A stretch of 64,000 bases of DNA. Source: Bacteriovoracaceae bacterium (lineage in GTDB: Bacteria > Bdellovibrionota > Bacteriovoracia > Bacteriovoracales > Bacteriovoracaceae). Shown here in pieces: positions 51,137 through 60,325 of the stretch (positions are counted from its first letter, which is position 1; each line of letters begins with the position of its first letter). The notes below the pieces were generated by a model. It had not been told where the DNA came from. It saw only the letters and a program-made list of their open reading frames with translations, and ran no database searches. The stretch covers positions 930,001 through 994,000 of the forward strand of contig JANJTC010000005.1 of NCBI GenBank assembly GCA_024711325.1, given 5' to 3'. The translations under genes and the position numbers were made by a program.

Positions 51137-51784
51137 TTATTCTTCCTCTTCAACAGTCATGGCATCACTGAAATGGATGGCATGAAATTGACCTTCCAGA
51201 AGATTATTCTCAGCATTACGGATGATTTTTACAGATTGAATCCGAAACTTTTCCCGGGAAATCATTGCGGTAAAAATATTCATGAGTTCATCAGTGGAAA
51301 CACTGGAAAAAGCGAAGTCAGCTTCTGAACGCATGATGGTGTCCGATATCATTTCACCCGCATAGTTACTGACCTGGATTTTCGAGAGATCAAGGCCTAG
51401 AGTTGAGAGCAGATTAGATAGTCGTGAAGTCATCATTGATGCTCCATCGATAGGGTTCTCGGATAGAACAGCGGGACTTACTTCCAGCAGGCCCTGTTTC
51501 TGGCCGATGATTTCGTTTGCCTTGCTGATAAGTGCTATTCGATTCTTGAGATCTTCTTTAAGATCATTGTTTTGCCAATAAATGAATCCCAAAAAAAACA
51601 TGGGAATGAGAAAGATGACAAGTATGACGGCCCCTTTAAAGACCCGCTGTTGCTCTTCTTCCAGACCATTATAAAAATCCTGAATATTATTATACCCGGG
51701 AGTAAGCTTGAATTTATCCAGGCGATCAAAAATTTCGCGGTCGATTTTTTTGAACCCGGGTGTTTTAGTATTTAAATCATCCAT
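51137..51784 (-). CDS. gspM: Type II secretion protein GspM-like
   Basis: A 215-residue bitopic inner-membrane protein: about 50 cytoplasmic residues, one helix (VILVIFLIPMFFLGFIYW, about 55-72), a periplasmic coiled region (NDLKEDLKNRIALISKANEI) and a ferredoxin-like C-terminal domain. GspM binds GspL and links the ATPase to the pseudopilus. The sequence is divergent and the call rests largely on its place between gspL and gspN plus topology. Confidence 0.8.
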   Translation of the reverse strand: MDDLNTKTPGFKKIDREIFDRLDKFKLTPGYNNIQDFYNGLEEEQQRVFKGAVILVIFLIPMFFLGFIYWQNNDLKEDLKNRIALISKANEIIGQKQGLLEVSPAVLSENPIDGASMMTSRLSNLLSTLGLDLSKIQVSNYAGEMISDTIMRSEADFAFSSVSTDELMNIFTAMISREKFRIQSVKIIRNAENNLLEGQFHAIHFSDAMTVEEEE

Positions 51785-51786
51785 GC

Positions 51787-53373
51787 TTAATTTCCTACTG
51801 CTGTAACTATTAACTGGAGCTTTGACTGGTCAAGAGAGGCCTGAACATCAGTTAAATTTGAGCGCTCAAAAACATTTTTTAATTGAGAGAGAACTTCAGA
51901 GGAATCAGCTGAAAACACTGCCTTTACTTCTCCAATGTCATTAGAGGAGAATTCAACCAATGTCGCCTGAGAACTTGCCGCAATCTGGCTAATTGTGACT
52001 AAAGGAGGTAGAGCTTTAATCTGTACAGCTGACTGGAGCGTCTGGATCTCCTGACGGACTCCACGTTGTTTCTTGACTAACAAATCTAAAATTTGCTTAG
52101 GATTGGTTGTAGCTGCCCTACGAAGGCGTCCACTGATTTCCAGTTCTTCATTTTTCATAACGCTGGTCATTTTGGCATTAACAGTAGCAATATCTTTCTC
52201 GATAAAAAATCTTTCTATAAAAAGTGAGACCACAAAGACTAAACATGCCGCTGCAACTCTGACTCCAACAAAGGAAAAAGAATAAAGTGGCACTTCTGAA
52301 GTCGAAGCCTGAGCAAATCTTCCTGTGAGCAGATTAATGAAGCGATTCTTTCTACGAAAACCGATGGCCATCATATTGGTTAAAGCAAATTTAGACTTAT
52401 TTTTAGCATTTAAATCTACTTTTTCTGCTTCAACCTTATCAAAGCTCTCAAGCAGGGTTACTTTCGTCTCCCATTTTTCAGTTAGATAATTTGAGATGTT
52501 CTTAATATTCGATGTTCCGCCGCATATAAAAACATGCTGGATAGAAAGACCGAAGTTGACCTTAAAGCCAATTTTCCAACGGGCAAAATCGAAAATAAGA
52601 TGGGAAAAGACTTTTTCCATGGCAGAAGCAAAGTCTTTTTGGGCCTGTTCAACTTCTCCGTATTGAGTTGAAGTTAAAAGGAAGGCATTCTGATGCTTAT
52701 AAATAATGGCCTCATCTGGCTCTATTTTATAAGTCTCTGAGATCATCTCATTAACATGCTGGCCGCCAACATAACTGGTATGGCTCATGAGTAGCCGCGA
52801 ATTATAAAAGAAATAGGCCTTGGTTGTTTTATGACCAATGTCGAGAACGCAAAATGGACCTGCCATTGGATTTTGATTGAAGAAATTCTCTACAATGGAA
52901 GATTCTGTTGAAAGAATATTAGGAAGTATTTCTTTATCACGATGTAGATTGTAATAAGTTTCAAAAACACTTTCTTTTACCAGCTCTACTAAGGCCGTGT
53001 TTTGAGTCTTCTGAGTTTCCATCCGATAAGCATAATGAATTTCACTCAATGCATAGGGGATGTCTTCTTCGAGTTGAAAAGGTAGCATGAGTTCAGCTTT
53101 TTTCTTGCTCTTAATAGGAAGAGTGAGAAAACGCGTGGTCATCATGGAATGATCGGCCTGATAGATAATCTTCGTATCAGGTCGTGCTACTGAATCAATT
53201 ATTTCCTGAACGATCAATGCCTGAGCTTCATCTTCAGTTAATTCTTCATGATCGGCCAGATAATCACGGACGATGATCTCACTCATATCGACATGAGAAA
53301 TCTTCCGACGATCAACGAAAGAGGAAAGATATTTTACACTATAAGATCCGACGTCTATGGCTAATACATGCAT
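51787..53373 (-). CDS. gspL: Type II secretion protein GspL (PilM-like actin fold)
   Basis: A 528-residue protein. Residues 1 to about 330 form a PilM/GspL actin-like ATPase fold: MHVLAIDVGSYSVKYL (phosphate 1), VLDIGHKTTKAYFF (phosphate 2), FICGGTSNIKNI (adenosine motif). A helix (about 376-396, VRVAAACLVFVVSLF) crosses the membrane, then a periplasmic PilN-like region follows. GspL recruits the GspE ATPase. The intact nucleotide motifs are closer to PilM than to most GspL proteins, which have lost them. Confidence 0.88.
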   Translation of the reverse strand: MHVLAIDVGSYSVKYLSSFVDRRKISHVDMSEIIVRDYLADHEELTEDEAQALIVQEIIDSVARPDTKIIYQADHSMMTTRFLTLPIKSKKKAELMLPFQLEEDIPYALSEIHYAYRMETQKTQNTALVELVKESVFETYYNLHRDKEILPNILSTESSIVENFFNQNPMAGPFCVLDIGHKTTKAYFFYNSRLLMSHTSYVGGQHVNEMISETYKIEPDEAIIYKHQNAFLLTSTQYGEVEQAQKDFASAMEKVFSHLIFDFARWKIGFKVNFGLSIQHVFICGGTSNIKNISNYLTEKWETKVTLLESFDKVEAEKVDLNAKNKSKFALTNMMAIGFRRKNRFINLLTGRFAQASTSEVPLYSFSFVGVRVAAACLVFVVSLFIERFFIEKDIATVNAKMTSVMKNEELEISGRLRRAATTNPKQILDLLVKKQRGVRQEIQTLQSAVQIKALPPLVTISQIAASSQATLVEFSSNDIGEVKAVFSADSSEVLSQLKNVFERSNLTDVQASLDQSKLQLIVTAVGN

Positions 53374-53414
53374 GGTATTATTTTAACCAGAACCTATGAA
53401 TTACGCCTAGATAA

Positions 53415-54776
53415 TTAATTAATTTGTATCTCAATGATACGAGGTTCAAGTAATTGACTGTTCTTGTCTGCAGTGTTGTTGTTATTGTTGTTTACTGGTG
53501 GGGGAACTTCCTCTCCTGGATTAGGAAGACGACAGTTAGGGGGAGTACCGATCTGACCTTCAGGACATTTAGTTACCACTGGTTCATTCTTGGGGAGCAC
53601 GACATAAGCGACCAGAGTATAATTTGAGCGGTTATAAGTGCCCTGTGAGACGACTTTAAAAAGATTAGGATTGGAACCAAAAGTAATCCCCTTGCTTTCA
53701 AAGAGCTTCATTCGGGCATCGAAGTCAGTGTCACTCATGAGTCGCTCTTGATTTACGATGTATTTCTTGAAATCTTCTTTGCTGTTGATAAACTGGGGCT
53801 TTTCGGGATCGTCACGCCATAAGAAAAACTCTTTAACATCATCATCAGTAGCACTGGGAATAAGAATTTTGAGCATGTTGGCGGTGAGTTTATTAAAATC
53901 AATCTGTGTTGAAGGATAAACTGAAAACTCATTTTGAATGAGTTCAATTAATTCATCATTCCAACCGGGAATAGCATATAGTTCACTGGCCGAACTTAAG
54001 GGACCAAACTTAGGTGTCAAGGGAATGGCCTGAAAATTGGATTCAGCTTCACCTGAGAGAGGATCCTGGGCCATGCTTCCAAAATCAGACATGTAATATT
54101 TCAAAGAAGTCAGTAGTTCCTGGTAGTTTAAGTTCGAGTAACGATCTTCAAAGCTTTCATTGGTTTCTTTCTTTTCATCTACCAGTCGCTTCAAAAGAAA
54201 GTAGAGCGACTGATCAACTGAGACATCGGTTAAAATGGCGTTATCAGCTGTATTAATTATGGAGGAGGTATCCTGTGTCTCATTGGCCTCAGGATCAGGG
54301 TTATATTTAGTCATATCAATCCTGAGCATATTGAGATTCAGTCTATTCGAAATGTTCTGAATGCTTACGCTCATTTGTCCATCGAGAAGAGATTCTGCCT
54401 CAAATTTTTCAACTGTATCCTTGAAGGCCCGTGTGGCATTTCCACCTACTGGAATAGGATAAATGAAGGGTACTTCCCATAGTTGATTCAAAAGTTGGGA
54501 GGGGACAGCATTCTTGGCATTAGCGTTACCCTGAACTTTATTATAGGCCTCTTTGTATAAACGCAATCGAGTCACGGCAAGTTGTAAACCTGACTCTGCA
54601 AGAAGTTTTGCCTGTGAGCGATCAAGAATATTTGTCGCCTTGATACGGCTGATTTTAGATTCAAAAGTAAACTCACCATAGATTGCCATTAGTAAGATGA
54701 TGGCGGCCATGATCATCATGAGCGCTACACCACGTTCATTTTTAAGAATGAGCGAGAGGTCTCTTTTAAAATTCAT
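53415..54776 (-). CDS. gspK: Type II secretion minor pseudopilin GspK
   Basis: A 453-residue minor pseudopilin. The prepilin peptide cleavage region is LKNERGVALMMIMAAIILLMAI, followed by a long helix (LLAESGLQLAVTRLRLYKEAY) and a large alpha-domain, the family hallmark. A proline/asparagine-rich tail (VPPPVNNNNNN) precedes the end. GspK caps the pseudopilus tip with GspI and GspJ. The start is the ATG at 54776 with AGAGGA upstream, overlapping the gspJ stop by 11 bp; a longer frame to 54929 lies wholly in gspJ and buries the prepilin signal. Confidence 0.88.
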   Translation of the reverse strand: MNFKRDLSLILKNERGVALMMIMAAIILLMAIYGEFTFESKISRIKATNILDRSQAKLLAESGLQLAVTRLRLYKEAYNKVQGNANAKNAVPSQLLNQLWEVPFIYPIPVGGNATRAFKDTVEKFEAESLLDGQMSVSIQNISNRLNLNMLRIDMTKYNPDPEANETQDTSSIINTADNAILTDVSVDQSLYFLLKRLVDEKKETNESFEDRYSNLNYQELLTSLKYYMSDFGSMAQDPLSGEAESNFQAIPLTPKFGPLSSASELYAIPGWNDELIELIQNEFSVYPSTQIDFNKLTANMLKILIPSATDDDVKEFFLWRDDPEKPQFINSKEDFKKYIVNQERLMSDTDFDARMKLFESKGITFGSNPNLFKVVSQGTYNRSNYTLVAYVVLPKNEPVVTKCPEGQIGTPPNCRLPNPGEEVPPPVNNNNNNTADKNSQLLEPRIIEIQIN

Positions 54777-55728
54777 CATCGTCCTCTTCATTTGGCGCAC
54801 CACCTGTCGTATTGCCTCCTGCGGTGCCACCCTGGACATTCGTCGTAGTAGGTTGATCCTGAGGAACAACCATTGGCCAGTGAGTTCGAAAGATTCTGGC
54901 AGTTGAACGCTTATGCCCGAGAGAATCATACCAGGTTACAAGAACCTTAACTCCACGAATGAGATTTTCACCGTTTGGTATAGTTCTTAGAGAGGTTTCC
55001 CATTTTCGTTTGTCATAGTTCCAAAACTGGAACTCCAGGCTTTCAACATTCCTTAGAAGGACTGCACCTTTGACACTTTCATCATCAACATTGATTCGCT
55101 TATCAGAATAAGGATCATCGGCAGCGAAATAACGTACCAAACTCTTAAGAGATTTAGGAATATCAGGACTTTCTTCCTCATCCGGAAGTGCTTCCTGATT
55201 GGCCAGGGAATAACGAACCCAGGCGAAATGGGATTGTTTGGTATTCTCTAACTTTCTTCTGTTGGAGGTCGTGAAAAATTCAAACACATTCTTTTCAGGA
55301 GCATGGAACCGGGGGATAGGAAAGCCTTCACGGCTCACTGAAGAAAAATGTTCATTCCGCTCAAAACGGCTTACCAATTGTTCATAGTACTGCTGCAAAA
55401 GGGGACTCGTCTGACCGCCTGTAGTCTCTCCATCCATCCCGCCAGTTGTATTGTTGTTGGCATTTGCTGTCTGATTCGGATTTAAGACTGTAGTGAAATA
55501 CAAAGGAGAGTAAATCTGCGAAAAATCCCATTCGAACCGACTCATGGCCGTTTCTATTTGAAGGTTATTTTTATTAGCTTCCGTTGTGCGATCCATGGTT
55601 AGTGCAGCGTTCTCCGTAATGTCCACCACTGCCAAAGAAATGAAGGCCAACATAGTGATGGCAATCAAGATCTCTAAAAGTGTGAAGCCGGCCTGGTTAG
55701 AAGCCGACGTTGAGCTGTATTTTTTCAT
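54766..55728 (-). CDS. gspJ: Type II secretion minor pseudopilin GspJ
   Basis: A 320-residue minor pseudopilin with prepilin signal QAGFTLLEILIAITMLAF (cleavage after Gly, Phe +1, Glu +5). The beta-rich domain contains VLLRNVESLEFQFWNYDKRKWE, the family core. The protein is longer than usual (about 200), with Gly/Thr/Asn-rich inserts (NANNNTTGGMDGETTGGQ) and an acidic tail (EEDDDEF). It overlaps gspI by 32 bp and gspK by 11 bp. Confidence 0.88.
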   Translation of the reverse strand: MKKYSSTSASNQAGFTLLEILIAITMLAFISLAVVDITENAALTMDRTTEANKNNLQIETAMSRFEWDFSQIYSPLYFTTVLNPNQTANANNNTTGGMDGETTGGQTSPLLQQYYEQLVSRFERNEHFSSVSREGFPIPRFHAPEKNVFEFFTTSNRRKLENTKQSHFAWVRYSLANQEALPDEEESPDIPKSLKSLVRYFAADDPYSDKRINVDDESVKGAVLLRNVESLEFQFWNYDKRKWETSLRTIPNGENLIRGVKVLVTWYDSLGHKRSTARIFRTHWPMVVPQDQPTTTNVQGGTAGGNTTGGAPNEEDDDEF

Positions 55729-56266
55729 TATAATTAGTTAAGAAAGTTGAAAGCGTAAAATTATACTTAGTTTCTTTATTGGTAACAGTTACCCGTGCCT
55801 GCCAGATGACTTTCTCAATGTTTTTTTTGAGTTCTTCAAAGATCATTTTTTCCAGAGCATCATTCCTCTTATTCTTACTGCCTTCAGAATAATAATCACC
55901 TTCATAACTATCTTTTGCCTCGTCAGTTGTGGCATCTTTTTGTGAAAAGAGTTGGGCAAAATCAGGGATGGTCAGTTTTTTTATTTCCAGCGTGTATTCA
56001 TAATTTTTAAAATCGGCTTCTTCGAAAGTTTTAGTTTCTTTTAACGTTGCTGTAACGTTTGTGAATTTTGGTGGGTCTAATACCAGTTCATTTACTTTTC
56101 GTTCGGCCAGCTGTTGAAGGATGAGCTGCTCTTCAGAAAGACGAGAATCCTCTACGTTATAACCCTGACTGGTCAGGTAAGCTGTAACAAAAAAAGCAAA
56201 GAGAGTGATGGCAATCATCACTTCCAATAGAGAGAAACCTTGTTCGTTTTTTATTTTGCTAACCAC
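55697..56266 (-). CDS. gspI: Type II secretion minor pseudopilin GspI
   Basis: A 189-residue minor pseudopilin. The prepilin signal is NEQGFSLLEVMIAITLFAF with Glu at +5. A short domain with EEQLILQQLAERKVNEL follows. It is somewhat long for GspI (about 120), with a charged insert around DYYSEGSKNKRND. It starts inside gspH (16 bp overlap) and ends inside gspJ. Confidence 0.85.
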   Translation of the reverse strand: MVSKIKNEQGFSLLEVMIAITLFAFFVTAYLTSQGYNVEDSRLSEEQLILQQLAERKVNELVLDPPKFTNVTATLKETKTFEEADFKNYEYTLEIKKLTIPDFAQLFSQKDATTDEAKDSYEGDYYSEGSKNKRNDALEKMIFEELKKNIEKVIWQARVTVTNKETKYNFTLSTFLTNYNEKIQLNVGF

Positions 56267-56946
56267 TGTTTATAAACCTCGTCCATTCTAGTTTGAAGGA
56301 TATCTTCCAGTTTCGCAACGCCAGAAGTCGGAAGAGGTTCAAAAACACTGTTTGTTTCCGAGAGGAAAGGAGCTATTTCAAGGTAAGCGATTTCATCAGT
56401 TGTTGAGAAGATGATAAGACCTGCATCTTTTTCACCCGTCGGATAAAAGTAGAGAACGGCTTCGCCATCTTTCATGAGAGTATTTTGAGAAGAACTTGCC
56501 ATTCCAAGAATCGTTACATAATCCGAAATATCATGCTTTATGTCCTCAAATTCCTCAACCTTGGTGAACTGTCGGTCAAGGGATGCTCTTTTCTCTAAAT
56601 CTGCTTTTTCTTCCTCCAAAGACTTGGATAACTTCTCCGGCATGTCTGGAAGAGGTAGGTTACCAGCAGGGCCATATTCAACAGTATATTCAATGGGAGA
56701 TTTATCCAGGGAAATACGCAGGCGAACAACTGTATTACGCAGAACTGATTCATTGCTTGCAAAACGCACAGAACGATCCAAATCGTCCACGGCAGTCTTT
56801 AAGTCACGATGTTTTTGGACATGGTCACTGGAAGGAATAGCGAGAAAGATCATCGCGGCAAGCACTAACGCCACCAGGATTTCTATCAAGGAGAAACCCT
56901 GGTGGTTAGAAATGATTTTAGAGGTCTTTTGAATTGATGTCGGCAT
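56251..56946 (-). CDS. gspH: Type II secretion minor pseudopilin GspH
   Basis: A 231-residue minor pseudopilin. The prepilin signal is NHQGFSLIEILVALVLAAM (Glu +5). LDRSVRFASNESVLRNTVVRLRIS is the GspH core (xxAxxEAxxRxxxVxL). A charged insert (KLSKSLEEEKADLEKRASLD) is unusual. I chose the ATG at 56946 with GAAGG upstream; the longer frame to 56979 adds residues ahead of a normal signal. It overlaps gspG by 29 bp. Confidence 0.85.
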   Translation of the reverse strand: MPTSIQKTSKIISNHQGFSLIEILVALVLAAMIFLAIPSSDHVQKHRDLKTAVDDLDRSVRFASNESVLRNTVVRLRISLDKSPIEYTVEYGPAGNLPLPDMPEKLSKSLEEEKADLEKRASLDRQFTKVEEFEDIKHDISDYVTILGMASSSQNTLMKDGEAVLYFYPTGEKDAGLIIFSTTDEIAYLEIAPFLSETNSVFEPLPTSGVAKLEDILQTRMDEVYKQWLAK

Positions 56947-57364
56947 CAGAACCTTCACCACCTTCAGCGTTATCAGCACCTAGGGAGATGATAGTGAAAG
57001 TCTTACCATCAGACTCATAGATGAATTCCTGATCCCAAGGATCTAGAGGAACTTTTCCGCCTTCAATATAACCACCTGGAGCATAACGTTTACATTCCCG
57101 TCCGCCTTGTGGCTTATCAATCAGGGCATCAAGACCCATATCTGTGGTAGGAAGAAAGTTACAATCACGGCGGAATTCTTTAAGACGATCAGAAAGTGAT
57201 TTGATCTGAATCTTAGCGGAAGAAACTTTACCTTCCTGAAGCTGCTCGAATACCCGGCCACCTACAAAGGTACCTGCCAGAGCAAGTAGGGTCAGAGCAA
57301 TAAGGATCTCAATTAAGCTCATGCCTGCCTGAGATTTCATAATCTTTTGAATATTAGCTAACAT
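56918..57364 (-). CDS. gspG: Type II secretion major pseudopilin GspG
   Basis: A 148-residue major pseudopilin that polymerises into the periplasmic pseudopilus. The prepilin signal is SQAGMSLIEILIALTLLAL (Glu +5), with Met at +1 where Phe is usual. RDCNFLPTTDMGLDALI and VPLDPWDQEFIYES are diagnostic, as is the C-terminal calcium-binding region with Asp and Gly (SLGADNAEGGEGSDADI). Length is standard. Confidence 0.94.
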   Translation of the reverse strand: MLANIQKIMKSQAGMSLIEILIALTLLALAGTFVGGRVFEQLQEGKVSSAKIQIKSLSDRLKEFRRDCNFLPTTDMGLDALIDKPQGGRECKRYAPGGYIEGGKVPLDPWDQEFIYESDGKTFTIISLGADNAEGGEGSDADINSKDL

Positions 57365-57373
57365 ATATTCTCC

Positions 57374-58588
57374 TTAACGAAGTGAATTCATGTTCATCAT
57401 CGGAATCACGACGGCGAAGACAATAAAGCCTATCGCAGTTCCCAGACAAATCATCATGATGGGTTCAAGTACAGAGGTGAGTCCGCTGATTTTAGATTGT
57501 ACTTGATCCTCATAGTTTTCTGAAATGATTTTTAACATTGGCTCTAATTCACCTGATCTTTCACCCAATTTAATCATATGAGTCACCATGGCGGGAAAAT
57601 AACCGCTTTGCACTAAGGGAGCAGCGATAGAGGCCCCTTCAGAGACTGAAATGCGGGCCTTTTCAACGGCATCTTTCATATGCACATTAGGAATCAGGTT
57701 CTTAACGATGGTCAGAGCAGTAAGGATAGGAACCCCGGAATTCATCAAAGTTCCTAATGTTGAGCAAAAACGACTGACATTGATCATTTTGACCATCATG
57801 CCCAAAACCGGCAGCTTTAACTGTAGGGCATGCCATTGGGCTTCACCTTTAGTCGTTTGGATGTACTTGTTGACGAAATATATGGTTCCGACGATGGAGA
57901 TGATGACCACCCACCAGTAATTAACTAAGAAATTTGAAATCCAGATACAAACTTGAGTGATGAAAGGAAGTTCCTTTTTCATGCTCAGAAAAATTTTGGC
58001 AATCTTGGGAATAACGAAAATAAAAATTACGTTCATCATGACGAAACCAAAGACTCCCATGATCACCGGATAGGTCATGGCACCGCGGATTTTACTCTTA
58101 AGTTTTACCTGAGACTCAGTAAAGTCGGCCAGACGTAGGAGAACAATTTCCAAAGTACCGGAAGCTTCACCGGCCTCAACCATGTTGACATAAATGGAAT
58201 TAAAAACTTTTGGGTGATCTTGCAACGCTTTTGCCAAACTGGCCCCTTCATTAACCTTTTGTTTGAGGTCTGAAAGAACTAAGCGCAGATTAGGGTTTTC
58301 TACCTGATCCACTAAGGCCGCAAGGGCCTCCACTATTTGGATTTTTGCTTTGATGAGAGTTGCAAGCTGCCTAGTCATCATGGCGAGATCTTCTACTGGC
58401 ACAGAGCCACGTAGTTGAAGCAGGGTACGGGCCCCAGAGGTTCCCTGAGCTTTTTGTTCACGGATATCAATCAGCATGATGCCCATGGATTTCACCCGTT
58501 GCTTGGCCGCAACGATGCTTTCCACGTTTATCGTGTTCTTTATCTCTTTACCGGTTCTGTCCATTCCCTTGTAAGAGTAAATTGGCAT
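57374..58588 (-). CDS. gspF: Type II secretion inner-membrane platform protein GspF
   Basis: A 404-residue platform protein with two GspF domains (about 65-190 and 270-395) and three to four helices (VIMGVFGFVMMNVIFIFV, YWWVVIISIVGTIYFV, MMICLGTAIGFIVFAVV). MPIYSYKGMDRTGKE at the N-terminus, MTRQLATLIKAKI and MVEAGEASGTLE are family signatures; MIKLGERSGELEPML marks the second repeat. It pairs with GspE and sits 3 bp after gspE. Confidence 0.94.
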   Translation of the reverse strand: MPIYSYKGMDRTGKEIKNTINVESIVAAKQRVKSMGIMLIDIREQKAQGTSGARTLLQLRGSVPVEDLAMMTRQLATLIKAKIQIVEALAALVDQVENPNLRLVLSDLKQKVNEGASLAKALQDHPKVFNSIYVNMVEAGEASGTLEIVLLRLADFTESQVKLKSKIRGAMTYPVIMGVFGFVMMNVIFIFVIPKIAKIFLSMKKELPFITQVCIWISNFLVNYWWVVIISIVGTIYFVNKYIQTTKGEAQWHALQLKLPVLGMMVKMINVSRFCSTLGTLMNSGVPILTALTIVKNLIPNVHMKDAVEKARISVSEGASIAAPLVQSGYFPAMVTHMIKLGERSGELEPMLKIISENYEDQVQSKISGLTSVLEPIMMICLGTAIGFIVFAVVIPMMNMNSLR

Positions 58589-58591
58589 ATA

Positions 58592-60322
58592 TTATTCTGC
58601 CTCTTCCGCATTGATCGCCCGCATGATTTCATCAACTGAAGTGATACCTTCAAAAATTTTATCGAGAGCATCACCACGAAGCGTTCTCATACCGGCACGG
58701 ATTGCAGCTTTTTTAATGGTTGCCGCATCTGTTTTCTGAATAATCAAAGCTCGGATTTCATCATTGATGAGTAATAATTCAGACACTACAGTACGACCGG
58801 TATATCCAGTATTACTGCATCGAGCACAGCCTACTGGTTTGAAGATAGTAGCGGTATCTGGCACATCATCCACATCCAGGATAACTTTTTCAAAGTCAGA
58901 TAAATGGGTTAACTGCTTACACGAGGTACAGAGAGTTCTAACCAGACGTTGGGCCAGCACTCCTACAAGAGATGATGAAATTAAGAACGGTTGAACACCC
59001 ATATCAATTAATCGGGTAGGGGCCGAACTTGAATCGTTGGTATGTAGAGTAGAGAGCACAAAGTGACCTGTTAGAGAGGCGTTAATCGCCATCTCTGCCG
59101 TTTCTCTATCACGGGTTTCTCCCACCATCACCACATCCGGGTTCTGACGAAGAATTGATCTGAGTGCAACTGCAAAGGAGAGATCAATTTTATGATTTAC
59201 TTGAATCTGAGAAATTCCTGGAATTTCATATTCCACCGGATCTTCAACTGTAATGATCATTTTATCCGGAGAGTTTATCCGGTCGAGCAGGGCAAAGAGA
59301 GTAGTCGTTTTACCGTGACCAGTTGGTCCAGTCACATAGAGCACTCCATGTTTTCTGCCGGCTAATTCAACAAGACCATCGAGGACTTTACCTCTGAAAC
59401 CCAGAGTTTCCAGACGAAGAGCTGTGTTATTCTTCTCGAGAATACGCATAACAATTCGTTCACCGGACTGAATGGGAATAGTTGAAAGACGAATATCAAT
59501 ATCCTTACCGGCAATCTTGATTTTAATACGTCCATCCTGAGGGAGACGTTTTTCAGCAATATCAAGCCGGGCCATCACTTTAATACGTGAAGAAACAGCA
59601 GCATGGGTTTTTTTCGGTTGTCTTAAAACTTCAGTCATAACCCCGTTGATTCGGAAGCGATAAACCGTTTCACGGTCATAAGGCTCAATATGAATATCTG
59701 AAGCGCGCTCTTTAACCGCCCGGAAAATGACTGAGTTTACAAAGCGGATGACGGGCGCTTCATCAGCAGTGGCATCGAGAATATCGATAGGTCCTTCAAG
59801 ATCAAGATTTTCTTCAAACTCTTCATCTTCAATGGAATCAACAATATTTCGGTTGGCCTTCTCGTAAACACGGTTAATGGCATCCTGGATTTTTAACGGA
59901 GTGGTGCAGATGATCTTAATCTCTTTTTTGAAGATCATATGAAGATCATTAACCACATTGAAGTTAAAAGGATTACTCATGAGTACAGTTACAGAGAAGT
60001 CTGTTTCCATGGTTGGAAGAACTTCGTGATGTTTAGCATAATTGATGGAGAGGTCTTTTACGACATTGGCATCAATCTCATCAATCTTGATATCGGTCTG
60101 ATAAGGAATGCCGATTTGCAGGCATACAATTTTAATCAGATCGTGAGAGTGGATATAGTTTTTTCTTAGAAGAATATCTCCAAGTAATCCACCTTCAGCT
60201 CTTTGTTGTTCCAGCGATTCATCAAGTTGCGAGCGAGTCAGAGGGGTGTGCTTTAATAAAAGCTCACCAATCTTTTCCTTACTCTGCTCAATATTTTCCA
60301 GAACATCATTACTTACATTCAT
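58592..60322 (-). CDS. gspE: Type II secretion ATPase GspE
   Basis: A 576-residue hexameric ATPase that drives pseudopilus assembly. The N1/N2 domains occupy about 1-150. Walker A is VTGPTGHGKTTTL (His replaces the usual Ser), the Asp box IITVEDPVEYEI, Walker B PDVVMVGETRDRETAEMAI, and the His box HFVLSTLHTNDS. The zinc-binding tetracysteine CTSC...CARC (CxxC, about 28 residues, CxxC) is present, which GspE has and CpaF lacks. It lies 3 bp after gspD. Confidence 0.96.
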   Translation of the reverse strand: MNVSNDVLENIEQSKEKIGELLLKHTPLTRSQLDESLEQQRAEGGLLGDILLRKNYIHSHDLIKIVCLQIGIPYQTDIKIDEIDANVVKDLSINYAKHHEVLPTMETDFSVTVLMSNPFNFNVVNDLHMIFKKEIKIICTTPLKIQDAINRVYEKANRNIVDSIEDEEFEENLDLEGPIDILDATADEAPVIRFVNSVIFRAVKERASDIHIEPYDRETVYRFRINGVMTEVLRQPKKTHAAVSSRIKVMARLDIAEKRLPQDGRIKIKIAGKDIDIRLSTIPIQSGERIVMRILEKNNTALRLETLGFRGKVLDGLVELAGRKHGVLYVTGPTGHGKTTTLFALLDRINSPDKMIITVEDPVEYEIPGISQIQVNHKIDLSFAVALRSILRQNPDVVMVGETRDRETAEMAINASLTGHFVLSTLHTNDSSSAPTRLIDMGVQPFLISSSLVGVLAQRLVRTLCTSCKQLTHLSDFEKVILDVDDVPDTATIFKPVGCARCSNTGYTGRTVVSELLLINDEIRALIIQKTDAATIKKAAIRAGMRTLRGDALDKIFEGITSVDEIMRAINAEEAE

Positions 60323-60325
60323 ATC